From Thermoleophilia bacterium (GTDB lineage Bacteria > Actinomycetota > Thermoleophilia > Gaiellales > Gaiellaceae): a stretch of 25,221 bases of DNA. The notes under the pieces are model-generated. The model worked only from the letters and a program-made list of their open reading frames with translations. It was not told the origin of the DNA and made no database searches. The position numbers were made by a program, and so were the translations under genes. Numbering within the stretch: the stretch's first letter is position 1; each line of letters starts with the position of its first letter. Shown here one piece after another: positions 16,666 to 24,644 of the stretch. Location of the stretch: the NCBI GenBank assembly GCA_025934335.1, contig JAICYG010000012.1, positions 1-25,221 of the forward strand, read 5' to 3'.

Positions 16666-17994
16666 CCTGTGGCGCGAAACGCGACCTGCAGCAGGGGACG
16701 TCGCTGCGAGCCCGACGGCCAGCCAGAGCAGGGCGTCGATCGGGGTGCCGGCGAGCAGGCCGATGCCGGTGAACACGGCGAACGAGACCCACAGCCACCC
16801 GGTCGCCGCGAGGGAGAGGAGGCTTTGCCCCCGTGCCGCCCGGATCGCCGTGCTCGCGGCGGCGGAGAGTGTCGCAAGGAGGAACGCGAGCCCGACGAGG
16901 CCGAGGTCGGCAAGCGTCTGGATGACGCCGTTCTGGACACCCCAGGGGCGATCGCGTGAGGGAAATGCCGCAGCCGGCTCGTTCGGGAACCGCTCGTGCG
17001 CAGCCTCGAGCTGCGGCGAGAACGCGGCCGGCTCTCTCGATTCCTGCCAGCCGACCCCGGCCACCGGATGGTCCAGCCAGATGCGCAGACCGATGTAGCC
17101 GAGCAGCGTGCGGTGCGCATAGCTCTGGACGTGCGTGCGCGTTGCGTTGTCCTCCTTTCGAACTCCGACGAATTCGAGGAAAGCGGTGACCGCCGTGCCG
17201 CGGAGGACCACGGCCGCGCCCGCCACGGCGACCACCAGCGACGCGAGGGCGACGGTCCGTCGCACCGGCACGGCTTCCCGCCTGCGCACGAGGAGCCAGA
17301 CGCTGACAGCTGCCGCGGCGATACCGCCGATGCTGTCGAGCGCCGCCGCCAGTGCCGCGCCCAACCCACCGGCCGCCGCAGCCCACCACGACCACCGTCG
17401 CCATCGTCCGAGGACGAGCGCGGTGAGAGCCGTGACGAGCACGACACCGGACACCGCGCCGAGCTCGTGGATCCCCACGTAAGACGGCTCGCGCTGCAAC
17501 GGGCGCCGCCCCTCGAATTCGTCGAGTACCCCGAGGAACTGCAGGACGGCCACGAGCGTCAGGAACGACGACCAGACGAGGAGCGCGCAGAGTGGAATAC
17601 GGGCGGACCCGGCGCGCCGGAGCAGGAGCGGCACCGCCGGTGCCAGCAGTGCGTACTCGACGAACTTGCCCGCACTGACGACGTGCGATCCGAGCGCGTA
17701 TGAGGGATCGAAGCGACGCGCCCACGCAAGCGACGCGACGAGCCACGCCAGGAAGAGGACGAGCGAGAGCCAGACGGCGCGAGAGCGACGCAGCGGCTCC
17801 AGGCCGTCCCGCCTCGCGGACAGCGCTGCGGCGAGCACGATCGCGGCTATTCCGACGTCCGCCGCGGTCACGTCGACCGTTCCGACTCCGACGACCGGCT
17901 GGTAGCGCTTGTGCAAGAGGATCAGCGGCAGCGACACCGCGAGCACTACGGGGCCGAGCTCGCGGCGCCTCGTGTCGGACGCGGGAGCGGCCAA
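16663..17994 (-). CDS. O-antigen polymerase/ligase-like membrane protein (Wzy/WaaL type)
   Basis: A 443-residue polytopic membrane protein with roughly ten or eleven hydrophobic segments, for example around LGPVVLAVSLPLILL, WLSLVLFLAWLVASLAW, VSGVVLVTALTALVL and LVGLAFLLATL. A longer soluble loop (about residues 275-355) precedes the last helices and contains LDHPVAGVGWQES, like the conserved HxxxGxG-type segment of O-antigen ligases and polymerases. It would join repeat units on the outer face of the membrane. The TTG at 17994 is the start that fits the TATAGT box 8 bases upstream; in-frame GTG codons follow shortly and cannot be excluded. It diverges from the flippase gene with 28 bases between start codons, pairing the two functions at one regulatory site. 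Confidence 0.85.
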   Translation of the reverse strand: MAAPASDTRRRELGPVVLAVSLPLILLHKRYQPVVGVGTVDVTAADVGIAAIVLAAALSARRDGLEPLRRSRAVWLSLVLFLAWLVASLAWARRFDPSYALGSHVVSAGKFVEYALLAPAVPLLLRRAGSARIPLCALLVWSSFLTLVAVLQFLGVLDEFEGRRPLQREPSYVGIHELGAVSGVVLVTALTALVLGRWRRWSWWAAAAGGLGAALAAALDSIGGIAAAAVSVWLLVRRREAVPVRRTVALASLVVAVAGAAVVLRGTAVTAFLEFVGVRKEDNATRTHVQSYAHRTLLGYIGLRIWLDHPVAGVGWQESREPAAFSPQLEAAHERFPNEPAAAFPSRDRPWGVQNGVIQTLADLGLVGLAFLLATLSAAASTAIRAARGQSLLSLAATGWLWVSFAVFTGIGLLAGTPIDALLWLAVGLAATSPAAGRVSRHR

Positions 17995-18002
17995 GGGACC
18001 TG

Positions 18003-18008
18003 ACTATA
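18003..18008 (-). promoter_or_regulatory. Candidate -10 box (TATAGT), minus side of a symmetric divergent promoter
   Basis: On the minus strand TATAGT is followed by 8 bases and the TTG at 17994. It shares the TATA core at 18005-18008 with the plus-strand box, so both directions use the same base pairs. Confidence 0.55.
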
Positions 18009-18010
18009 CT
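18005..18010 (+). promoter_or_regulatory. Candidate -10 box (TATACT), plus side of a symmetric divergent promoter
   Basis: TATACT is followed by 12 bases and the ATG at 18023, so the leader would be about five bases. It is the closest match to a consensus -10 in the window. No -35 box is recognisable. Confidence 0.6.
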
Positions 18011-18022
18011 CGCCGCCTACAC

Positions 18023-19276
18023 ATGCCTTCCCGCGTCCTTCGGCGTCGTGCGGCGACGGCTCTGGGAATCTACGGGTCGGCTGTGATCGGCTTCTCGGCG
18101 ACTGTTGTCGCCGCCCGCGAGCTTTCGAAAGCCGACTTCGCCCGCTTCGCTCTCGTGTTCGGAACGACGATCCTCCTGCAGCAGTTCGTCGACCTGACGA
18201 TCGACGAGGTCGTCGTCAAGTACGGCAACAGGTACGCGGCGCGCGAGCAGTGGGGCCGCTTCCAGCGGTTGTTCAGGGTAGGACTGGTGATCAAGACGGC
18301 CGCCGGTGCAGCGGGAACGCTGGCGGTCGTCGGCGCCGCGCTGCTCGCGCCGTGGATCTGGACGACGCACGGGCTGCGAACCCCCATGCTCGTCGCGTCG
18401 CTCATCCCGCTCGTGCAGCAACCGGAGGGCATGGCGGGAGCGGTGCTGCTCGTCCGCAACCGGTACGACCTTCGCGGCCTGCTACTCCTGTGGTCGATGG
18501 TGCTGCGGTTCGCGGCCATCGTCGCCGGTGCCGCGCACGGGCTCGTCTGGCTCTTCGCTGCGGTGGTGGCCGCTCAGGTCGTCTCGATGCTCACCGTCGG
18601 CTCGGTCGCCCTCGCCGTCTACCGCCGCTACCCGTCGCCGCCGTCCGCGCCGCTCGCCGAGGACGCGCGCGAGATCCGTCGTTTCGCAATCCAGTCGACG
18701 CTTGCGTCGGGGCTCATGTCATTGAGGACGAGCCTGCCGACCTTGCTCGTCGGCGTCGTCGCCAGCCCGGCGCAGACCGCGAACTTCCGTGCAGCGCAGG
18801 CGCCTTCGACGGCGGCGGCGTCCCTCTCGGCACCCGCGCGGCTCGTGCTGCTCGCGGAGCAGACGCGGGACATCGAGCACGGGCGGCGCGACCGGGCTCT
18901 CAAGCTGCTCGGGCGCTACATACTCGCCAGCTCGATGCTGGCTTGCCTCGTGACCCCGGTCGTGTGGTGGGCGATGCCGACGCTGCTGCGCTGGATCTAC
19001 AAGCCCAAGTACGTGGAGGCGACGTCCGCGTTCCGCGTGATGCTCCTCGCGGCGATGGTGCAACTCGTCTTCGCGTGGACGAAGTCGTTCCCGGTCTCGA
19101 TCGGACGCCCGGGACTGCGTACGGTGGGCCAGGTCCTCGAGATCGCTGCGCTCGTCCCCGCAGTCGTCGTGCTCGGGAGTATCTACGGCGCCGCCGGCGC
19201 CTCCGGGGGAGTCCTCGCCGGCGCGGTCATGCTCGCCGCGTTCTGGTCGATCGCGCTCGTCCGGCTGCGCGTATGA
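18023..19276 (+). CDS. Wzx-like polysaccharide flippase
   Basis: A 417-residue polytopic membrane protein of the polysaccharide-transport (MATE-fold) type, which flips the lipid-linked repeat unit outward. The N-terminus has the family pattern ALGIYGSAVIGFSATVVAAR followed by ELSKADFARFALVFG, matching the first helix and the conserved loop (G-x-(V/A)-L-x-x-x-x-(Y/F)-G) of Wzx proteins. About ten to twelve hydrophobic segments follow, with a basic cytoplasmic loop near TRDIEHGRRDRALKLLGRY. The ATG at 18023 is chosen because the frame upstream runs into the divergent gene and the TATACT box lies 12 bases before it. The end overlaps the next GT4 gene by 4 bases (ATGA), beginning a five-gene operon. 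Confidence 0.87.
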   Translation: MPSRVLRRRAATALGIYGSAVIGFSATVVAARELSKADFARFALVFGTTILLQQFVDLTIDEVVVKYGNRYAAREQWGRFQRLFRVGLVIKTAAGAAGTLAVVGAALLAPWIWTTHGLRTPMLVASLIPLVQQPEGMAGAVLLVRNRYDLRGLLLLWSMVLRFAAIVAGAAHGLVWLFAAVVAAQVVSMLTVGSVALAVYRRYPSPPSAPLAEDAREIRRFAIQSTLASGLMSLRTSLPTLLVGVVASPAQTANFRAAQAPSTAAASLSAPARLVLLAEQTRDIEHGRRDRALKLLGRYILASSMLACLVTPVVWWAMPTLLRWIYKPKYVEATSAFRVMLLAAMVQLVFAWTKSFPVSIGRPGLRTVGQVLEIAALVPAVVVLGSIYGAAGASGGVLAGAVMLAAFWSIALVRLRV

Positions 19277-20361
19277 AGGTCCTGGTCGTCTCGGGGATCT
19301 GGCCGCCCGACGTCGGCGGCCCTGCGAGCCACGCCCCGGACGTGGCCGACTGGCTGCATGCCCGGGGACACGAGGTGGAGGTGGTCGTCACCGCGGAATC
19401 GCAGCCCGCCGAGGAGTCGTATCCCGTTTGCTGGGTGCGGCGCGCGGCCCCGCCCGGCATCAGGCACGCGCAGGCGCTCGCCGCTGTCGCATCCCATGCC
19501 CGCCGCGCCGATGTCGTCTACTCGACCGGCATGTTCGGCCGCTCCTCGCTGGGGACGTTCCTCGCGGGTGCGCCGCTCGTCGTCAAGCTGACGGCCGATC
19601 CCGCCTTCGAGCGCGCACGCCGGTGGGGCCTCGTCTCGGGCGAGGTCACGGAGTTCCAGCAGAGGGGCGGAGGGCAGAGGAGCCGGCTGCTCCGCGCCGG
19701 TCGCGATCGAGCCGTCGGCCGCGCGGCGCACGTCGTGTGCCCGAGCGCCTTCATGCGCCGGCTCGTGCTCTCGTGGGGAGTGCCGTCCGAGCGCGTCGAC
19801 GTTCTGCCGAACCCGGCGCCGCAGCGCGAGGAGGCCGAGCCGTACGACATCGGCGAGCATCCCGTGCTGGCCTTCGCCGGCCGGCTCACCGACCAGAAGA
19901 ACCTCGATCTCGCGCTCGATGCGCTCCGCGACGTACGGCTCGTGGTAGCAGGCGACGGCCCGGAGAGAGAGCGCCTCGCGGCACGGGCGGGTGCGAACGT
20001 GACGTTCGCCGGGCCCCTGCCGCGGCGAAGTGCGCTCGGCCTGCTCGCCGCCGCCGACGCCTCCGTGCTGACGTCCGACTGGGAGAACTTCCCCCACGGC
20101 GTCGTCGAGTCGCTGGCGATGGGGACGCCCGTGATCGCGACGCGCACCGGCGGCGTCGCAGAGATCGTCCGCGACGGCGAGAACGGGTTGCTCGTCGGCC
20201 CGGGCGACCTCGTGGGGTTTCGCACGGCTGTAGAGCGCTACCTCTCCGACGACGCGCTACGCGAGCGCCTGCGCGCGAATGCTGCGCCGTCAGTCGCGCG
20301 CTTCGACCGAACTGCCGTCTTCTCGCGACTCGAGCGGATCCTGGAGCAGGCGGCCTCGTGA
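19273..20361 (+). CDS. GT4 family glycosyltransferase (flippase operon, first)
   Basis: A 362-residue retaining GT-B enzyme. The N-terminus MKVLVVSGIWPPDVGGPASH carries the acceptor-domain glycine loop. The donor domain starts near FAGRLTDQKNLDLAL (201-215), then VVAGDGPERERL and the EX7E motif E271-E279 in SDWENFPHGVVESLAMGTPV. TRTGGVAEIVRDGENGLLV completes the nucleotide site. The ATG overlaps the flippase stop by 4 bases and its own stop overlaps the next gene (GTGA), so it is translationally coupled on both sides. It should add one sugar of the repeat unit; which one is unknown. Confidence 0.93.
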   Translation: MKVLVVSGIWPPDVGGPASHAPDVADWLHARGHEVEVVVTAESQPAEESYPVCWVRRAAPPGIRHAQALAAVASHARRADVVYSTGMFGRSSLGTFLAGAPLVVKLTADPAFERARRWGLVSGEVTEFQQRGGGQRSRLLRAGRDRAVGRAAHVVCPSAFMRRLVLSWGVPSERVDVLPNPAPQREEAEPYDIGEHPVLAFAGRLTDQKNLDLALDALRDVRLVVAGDGPERERLAARAGANVTFAGPLPRRSALGLLAAADASVLTSDWENFPHGVVESLAMGTPVIATRTGGVAEIVRDGENGLLVGPGDLVGFRTAVERYLSDDALRERLRANAAPSVARFDRTAVFSRLERILEQAAS

Positions 20362-21407
20362 CGCGCGCGCTGTTCGTGGCTCGCATGCGGTACCGCCTGC
20401 CGCTGTCGCCGACACTTCGACGCAAATGGGACGCGCTCGCGCGCGTCCTCGAGGTCCGCGTGGTCGCCTCCGGCAACGCCGGCGACGCCACCTTCCGCCT
20501 CCGGAATGTCAGCCGCTTCGACGGGCCGCTCTTCTGGTCGACGCTTCCACTGCGCATCCGCCGCGAGGCACGTGCGTTTCGACCGGACGCGATAGTCGCG
20601 CAGAGCCCCTACGAAGCCGCGGCCGCGCTGCTCGCGCGCACCGACGTCCGGGTGATCGTCGAGCTTCACGGAGACTGGCGAACGTTCGGCCGGCTCTACG
20701 GGTCGCGGGCGAGGAGGGTCGTCGCCCGCGTCGCGGACGCTGTCGGGACCTGGGCGGTGAGGCGCGCGGACCGCGTGCGCGCCGTCTCGCCGTACACCGC
20801 CCGGCTCGCCCGCGAAGTGGGTCGCGAGCCCGACGCGGTCTTCCCCGCGTTCATGGACCTCGAGGCGTTCGCCGCGCCGGTCCGCCCGCTACCGCTGCAC
20901 CCGGTCGTGTTGTTCATCGGCGTCCTCGAGCCCTACAAGAACATCGACGGGCTCGCGGAGGCCTGGCGGCGCGCACGTCCCGCCGCGCACCTCCGCATCG
21001 TCGGCAAGGGCTCGCGGTCGGCGGTCGTCGAATCGCTCGTTCGTGACGGGCTGGCCACGTGGACGCCCGAGCTTCCGACGGAAGGCGTCGTCGACGCCCT
21101 GGACGAGGCGAGCGTGCTCGTCCTGCCGTCGCGCTCCGAGGGGATGGGGCGTGTCGTGATCGAGGCGCAGTTGCGCGGGCGACCCGTACTGGGGGCGAGC
21201 GTGGGCGGCATTCCGGACCTGGTCACCGACGGCGTCGACGGGATGCTGTTCGAGCCCTCGCCGGAGGCGATTGCCTCCGCGCTTCGCTCGGTGGAAGATC
21301 CGGCGCTGCTCCGGCGCCTGGCGGCTCGTGCCCGTCCGGCCGGAGAACGATGGCTCATCTCTCCCGACGACTACGCCGAGCGAGTGCGTGAGCTCGTGGA
21401 ACGTTGA
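20358..21407 (+). CDS. GT4 family glycosyltransferase (flippase operon, second)
   Basis: A 349-residue GT-B glycosyltransferase. Its N-terminal domain is less typical (MTRALFVARMRYRLPLSPTL) and lacks the usual glycine-rich acceptor loop. VELHGDWRTFGRLY (101-114) and RVRAVSPYTARLAREV follow. The donor domain is clear: LFIGVLEPYKNIDGLAEAW (185-203), LRIVGKGSR and the EX7E motif E261-E269 in PSRSEGMGRVVIEAQLRGRP. The GTG start overlaps the preceding stop by 4 bases. The stop overlaps the TTG start of the next gene. The atypical N-terminus suggests an acceptor different from those of its neighbours. Confidence 0.92.
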   Translation: MTRALFVARMRYRLPLSPTLRRKWDALARVLEVRVVASGNAGDATFRLRNVSRFDGPLFWSTLPLRIRREARAFRPDAIVAQSPYEAAAALLARTDVRVIVELHGDWRTFGRLYGSRARRVVARVADAVGTWAVRRADRVRAVSPYTARLAREVGREPDAVFPAFMDLEAFAAPVRPLPLHPVVLFIGVLEPYKNIDGLAEAWRRARPAAHLRIVGKGSRSAVVESLVRDGLATWTPELPTEGVVDALDEASVLVLPSRSEGMGRVVIEAQLRGRPVLGASVGGIPDLVTDGVDGMLFEPSPEAIASALRSVEDPALLRRLAARARPAGERWLISPDDYAERVRELVER

Positions 21408-22393
21408 AGCTCGTCCTGATCACACAGCGCGTCGACTCGGACGATCCGGCGCTCGGCGCCACGGTGCCGATGATCCGGGCACTCGCGGAGCGCGCGGAAG
21501 AAGTCGTCGTGCTCGCCCTGGTCGTGCGCCCGTCCCGACTGCCGCCGAACGTGCGCGTCAGGGAGATCGGCGGCCGCTCCCAGCTCGTGCGAGGGCTACG
21601 CCTCGCGCTCGCGCTCGCGCCGGAGTTGCGACGGAGGCCCGTCGCGGTGCTCGCCCACATGTCTCCGATCTACGCCGTGCTTGCGGCGCCGCTCGCCCGG
21701 CCGCTACGCGTGCCGTTGCTGCTCTGGTTCACGCACTGGAAGTCGTCACGCGTCCTGCGACTCGCAGAGCGGGTTTGCACGCGCGTCCTGAGCGTCGACG
21801 TGCTCTCGTTCCCGTTCCGTTCGCCGAAGGTCGTCGCGATCGGGCATGGGATCGACCTGCGCTCGAGCAGGTGCGTCGAGCAGCGCGACGGCCCCCTGCG
21901 TCTCCTCGCGCTGGGGCGCACATCGCCCGCCAAGGGCCTCGAGACGATCGTCGCCGCGGCCGCGCAGGTCGACGGCGTCGAGCTCGAGCTGAGAGGCCCG
22001 TCACTCACGGAAGAAGAGCGTGAGTACCGGTCCCGTCTACCGCGCGTGGAGCCGCCGGTGCCCCGGACCGAGATCGGCCGGGTCTATGCGCGTGCCGGAG
22101 CCCTGGTGAACAACATGCGGAGCGGCGCCCTCGACAAGGTTGTCTTCGAAGCCGCGGCGTCGTGCCTGCCGGTGCTCGTCTCGAATCCGGGCTTCGCGCG
22201 GCTCGTGGACGGCATCGAGCCCCCACTCGCGTTCTCGCAGGACGATGCCGACGAGCTGGCCGAGCGCGTTCGGGGCCTCGTCGCCGCGGGGCCGGAAGGG
22301 CGGGCGCGGATCGGCAAGGAGCTACGCGCGCGCGTCGAGCGTGAGCATTCGGTCGAGCATTGGGCGCGTCGCGTGCTCGAGGAGGCGCGGTGA
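21404..22393 (+). CDS. GT4-like glycosyltransferase with altered EX7E motif (flippase operon, third)
   Basis: A 329-residue GT-B enzyme. MKLVLITQRVDSDDPALGAT begins the N-terminal domain, and LLLWFTHWKSSRVLRLAERV and VVAIGHGIDLRSS mark the domain boundary. The donor domain has LRLLALGRTSPAKGLETIV (165-183). At the EX7E position it reads NNMRSGALDKVVFEAAASC: the second Glu (E249) is present, but position 241 is Gly, not Glu. From memory a subfamily carries G-x-x-DK-x-x-x-E here, so this need not mean loss of activity. The TTG start overlaps the previous stop (TTGA); there is no other good in-frame start nearby and no strong Shine-Dalgarno, so translation probably depends on coupling. Confidence 0.87.
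   Translation: MKLVLITQRVDSDDPALGATVPMIRALAERAEEVVVLALVVRPSRLPPNVRVREIGGRSQLVRGLRLALALAPELRRRPVAVLAHMSPIYAVLAAPLARPLRVPLLLWFTHWKSSRVLRLAERVCTRVLSVDVLSFPFRSPKVVAIGHGIDLRSSRCVEQRDGPLRLLALGRTSPAKGLETIVAAAAQVDGVELELRGPSLTEEEREYRSRLPRVEPPVPRTEIGRVYARAGALVNNMRSGALDKVVFEAAASCLPVLVSNPGFARLVDGIEPPLAFSQDDADELAERVRGLVAAGPEGRARIGKELRARVEREHSVEHWARRVLEEAR
22379..22385 (+). promoter_or_regulatory. Strong Shine-Dalgarno (GAGGAGG) for the fourth GT4 gene
   Basis: GAGGAGG ends 4 bases before the GTG at 22390 and lies inside the preceding gene's last codons. It fixes the start at 22390 and is the best Shine-Dalgarno seen in the window. Confidence 0.6.
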
Positions 22394-23475
22394 CCGTCCT
22401 GCACGTCCAGAAGGTCTCGGGCGTCTCCGGCTCGGAGGCGCATCTGCTGTCGCTCCTGCCGTTGCTCCGCGCGCGCGGCTGGGACGCGCGCATGCTCGTC
22501 CTGCACGAGGGAGAGCCGGGCGCTCGGGAGTTCATGACGTCGATGCGGGCACGCGGCGTTCCGACCGAGGCGTGGCGCATGCGGCTGGATCTCGACCCGA
22601 CCGTGCCGGCCCGTATCGCGCTGCGCTCGCCGCGGATCCTCCACACGCATCTCGTCCACGCCGACGTCCTCTGCCTGCCGGCCGCGGTGCGCGCCGGTGC
22701 CCGCGTCAGCACGAAGCACGGCTTCAACGAGTTTCGGGCCAACCGGGCGATCGCGGCGGCCGATCGGTTCGCGGCGCGCTTCGCCGACGCGCACATCGCG
22801 ATCTCGCGCGGTCTGGCCGACTACCTCTCGGTGCGCGAGAGACTGCCGCGGGAGCGGTTCGAGATCGTCCACTACGGGATCGCCGCGGGGCCGGAGCCAC
22901 CCGCGCCACCCGCGCCCACACGACTCGCTGCCGTGGGACGGCTCATTCCGATCAAGGGATTCGATGTCCTGCTGCAGGCATTTGCGGAGGCTCGCATGCG
23001 ACGGCCCGACCTGACGCTGGAGATCGCCGGCGCGGGACCGCTCGAAGCGGAGCTGCGGGCGGCGGCGCCCGAGGGGGTCACGTTCCTGGGCCGCGTGAGC
23101 CCGGCCCGCGCGGTCTACGAGCGAAACGCGGTCGTCGTGGTCCCGTCGCGGGGCGAGGGGTTCGGGATGGTCGCGCTGGAAGCCGCGGAGCGCGGTCGCC
23201 CGGCGATCGTGTCCCGCGTCGGCGGCCTACCGGAGATCGTCGTCGACGGCGAGACCGGCCTCGTGGTCCCGGCGGACAGCCCGCACGCGCTCGCCGAGGC
23301 GATCCTCTCCCTGGCCTCGAGCCCCGGTCTCGCGAGCGCCTACGGAGAGGCGGCCCGCCGTCGCGCGCTCGAGTCGTTCACGGAGGAGGGCGCCGCAGCG
23401 GGGGTCGAGCGCGTGTACCGGTCGATTGCGGCCGCGCCGAGCAGCACGAGCAGGAAGTCGAAGGGCACGCGGTAA
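22390..23475 (+). CDS. GT4 family glycosyltransferase (flippase operon, last)
   Basis: A 361-residue retaining GT-B enzyme. MTVLHVQKVSGVSGSEAHLL has the acceptor-domain loop, and ILHTHLVHADVL and STKHGFNEFRANR follow. The donor domain runs from AAVGRLIPIKGFDVLLQAF (180-198) through LEIAGAGPLEAEL to the EX7E motif E256-E264 in PSRGEGFGMVALEAAERGRP and SRVGGLPEIVVDGETGLVV. The GTG start overlaps the previous stop and has a strong Shine-Dalgarno. The family core ends near residue 347; the last 14 residues (AAAPSSTSRKSKGTR region) are low-complexity and basic. The last 136 bases are also coding on the other strand, for the GT-C protein. Confidence 0.92.
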   Translation: MTVLHVQKVSGVSGSEAHLLSLLPLLRARGWDARMLVLHEGEPGAREFMTSMRARGVPTEAWRMRLDLDPTVPARIALRSPRILHTHLVHADVLCLPAAVRAGARVSTKHGFNEFRANRAIAAADRFAARFADAHIAISRGLADYLSVRERLPRERFEIVHYGIAAGPEPPAPPAPTRLAAVGRLIPIKGFDVLLQAFAEARMRRPDLTLEIAGAGPLEAELRAAAPEGVTFLGRVSPARAVYERNAVVVVPSRGEGFGMVALEAAERGRPAIVSRVGGLPEIVVDGETGLVVPADSPHALAEAILSLASSPGLASAYGEAARRRALESFTEEGAAAGVERVYRSIAAAPSSTSRKSKGTR

Positions 23476-24644
23476 CGCGTGGTCCCCGCGAACACCATCG
23501 CGGCGAGCGTGTTGTAGGCGCAAAGGAGCACCGCCAGGGCGACGAACAGCCTGTTCGCGCCGACCGCCACTCCCGCGATCGCCGCGAGGAACACAGGAAT
23601 CGCCCAGACCGGCTCGACGACCCGCCGGGCCTCGTCACGCCACGTCCCCTTCCCCGGGCGACCCTGCGTCTCGTGGACGCGCGGGTCCCACAACAGCCGC
23701 GCCGACTGAGCCGCGAGCTTCGCCTTGCCGCCGGGATGGTGCTCGATGTACTGCGTCGCGAGATGCTCGAAGTAGCGCATCTGCGCGCACTCGTCGACGT
23801 GCGGGTAACGGCCGGTGGAGTGGAAGATCCCCGCCGCGTCCTCCGGCGTCGGCGGGAACGAGGATGGCTGCGGCACGTCGTCGATCCACTTCCCGCCGGC
23901 GAGCGTCTCGTACGTCTTCGGGTTGTTCGCTTTCCAGAGCGCCCGGGCGTCGGTGGTCAGCGCGAAGCAGCCGACGTGCACGTCGTTTCGCACGAGCCAC
24001 GGCGTGACGACGATCGCCGCGGCGGCGACGACGACGATCGACGCGGCAATCGACCGTGACTCGACGAGCAGGAGTGCGGCGAGCACGAGCGGAAGAAGAG
24101 CCAGCCTCGTGTTGCCGAGGATCGCGATCCCGGCCAGCGCGCCGAGCAGTGCAGCGCCTGCGACCGTCGTGCTGCGCGAGACTCTGAGCGCCACGAGCAC
24201 GATCGCGGCCAGCACGACCTGGTCGGTGATCTCCCGGTTGATGTGCACGTCGTGCCAGATCAGGTACGGGTTGAGGGTGGAGACCACTGCGGCGAGGAGC
24301 GCGAAGCGCGGCGCCACGATCCGGCCGATCAGGTAGACGAGCACTGCCGTAGCGGCCGCCAATCCGATCTGAGCGAGCCCGACGGCGAGCCAGTGACGTC
24401 CCAAGGTCGCGTAGATCGGTACGAGGAAGAAGCTGTAGAGCGGCTGTGTCGAGGCAGACGGGTGACCGGCGACGAAGCCGAACGTCCCGGAGTCCACGAG
24501 CGTTCGTGCGAAGTCGTCGCTCTTCTCCGTGTATGCCGTCAGGATCGACTGGCGCTCGGCGGCGAGCACCACGAGACGGGGAAGGACGGCGGCGGCGATC
24601 GCCACCGCGACAGCGACGTTCCGGGTCGGTGCGAAGATGCGCAT
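23340..24644 (-). CDS. GT-C (ArnT/PMT-like) membrane glycosyltransferase
   Basis: A 434-residue polytopic membrane protein of the GT39/GT83-like type, which uses polyprenyl-phosphate sugars and acts on the outer face of the membrane. After the first helix (about 9-28) comes an external loop with an acidic pair in TEKSDDFARTL, the place of the catalytic Asp in GT-C enzymes, then STQPLYSFFLVPIYATLG. Seven or more further helices follow; a soluble segment of about 120 residues (about 230-350, ALWKANNPKTYETL, PPTPEDAAGIFH) precedes the last helices. The end has TTRYRVPFDFLLVLLGAAA, matching the conserved RYR-P motif of such proteins. The frame is open to 24866, but ATG 24644 puts the first helix at the N-terminus. 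The 3' end overlaps the GT4 gene by 136 bases. Confidence 0.85.
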   Translation of the reverse strand: MRIFAPTRNVAVAVAIAAAVLPRLVVLAAERQSILTAYTEKSDDFARTLVDSGTFGFVAGHPSASTQPLYSFFLVPIYATLGRHWLAVGLAQIGLAAATAVLVYLIGRIVAPRFALLAAVVSTLNPYLIWHDVHINREITDQVVLAAIVLVALRVSRSTTVAGAALLGALAGIAILGNTRLALLPLVLAALLLVESRSIAASIVVVAAAAIVVTPWLVRNDVHVGCFALTTDARALWKANNPKTYETLAGGKWIDDVPQPSSFPPTPEDAAGIFHSTGRYPHVDECAQMRYFEHLATQYIEHHPGGKAKLAAQSARLLWDPRVHETQGRPGKGTWRDEARRVVEPVWAIPVFLAAIAGVAVGANRLFVALAVLLCAYNTLAAMVFAGTTRYRVPFDFLLVLLGAAAIDRYTRSTPAAAPSSVNDSSARRRAASP

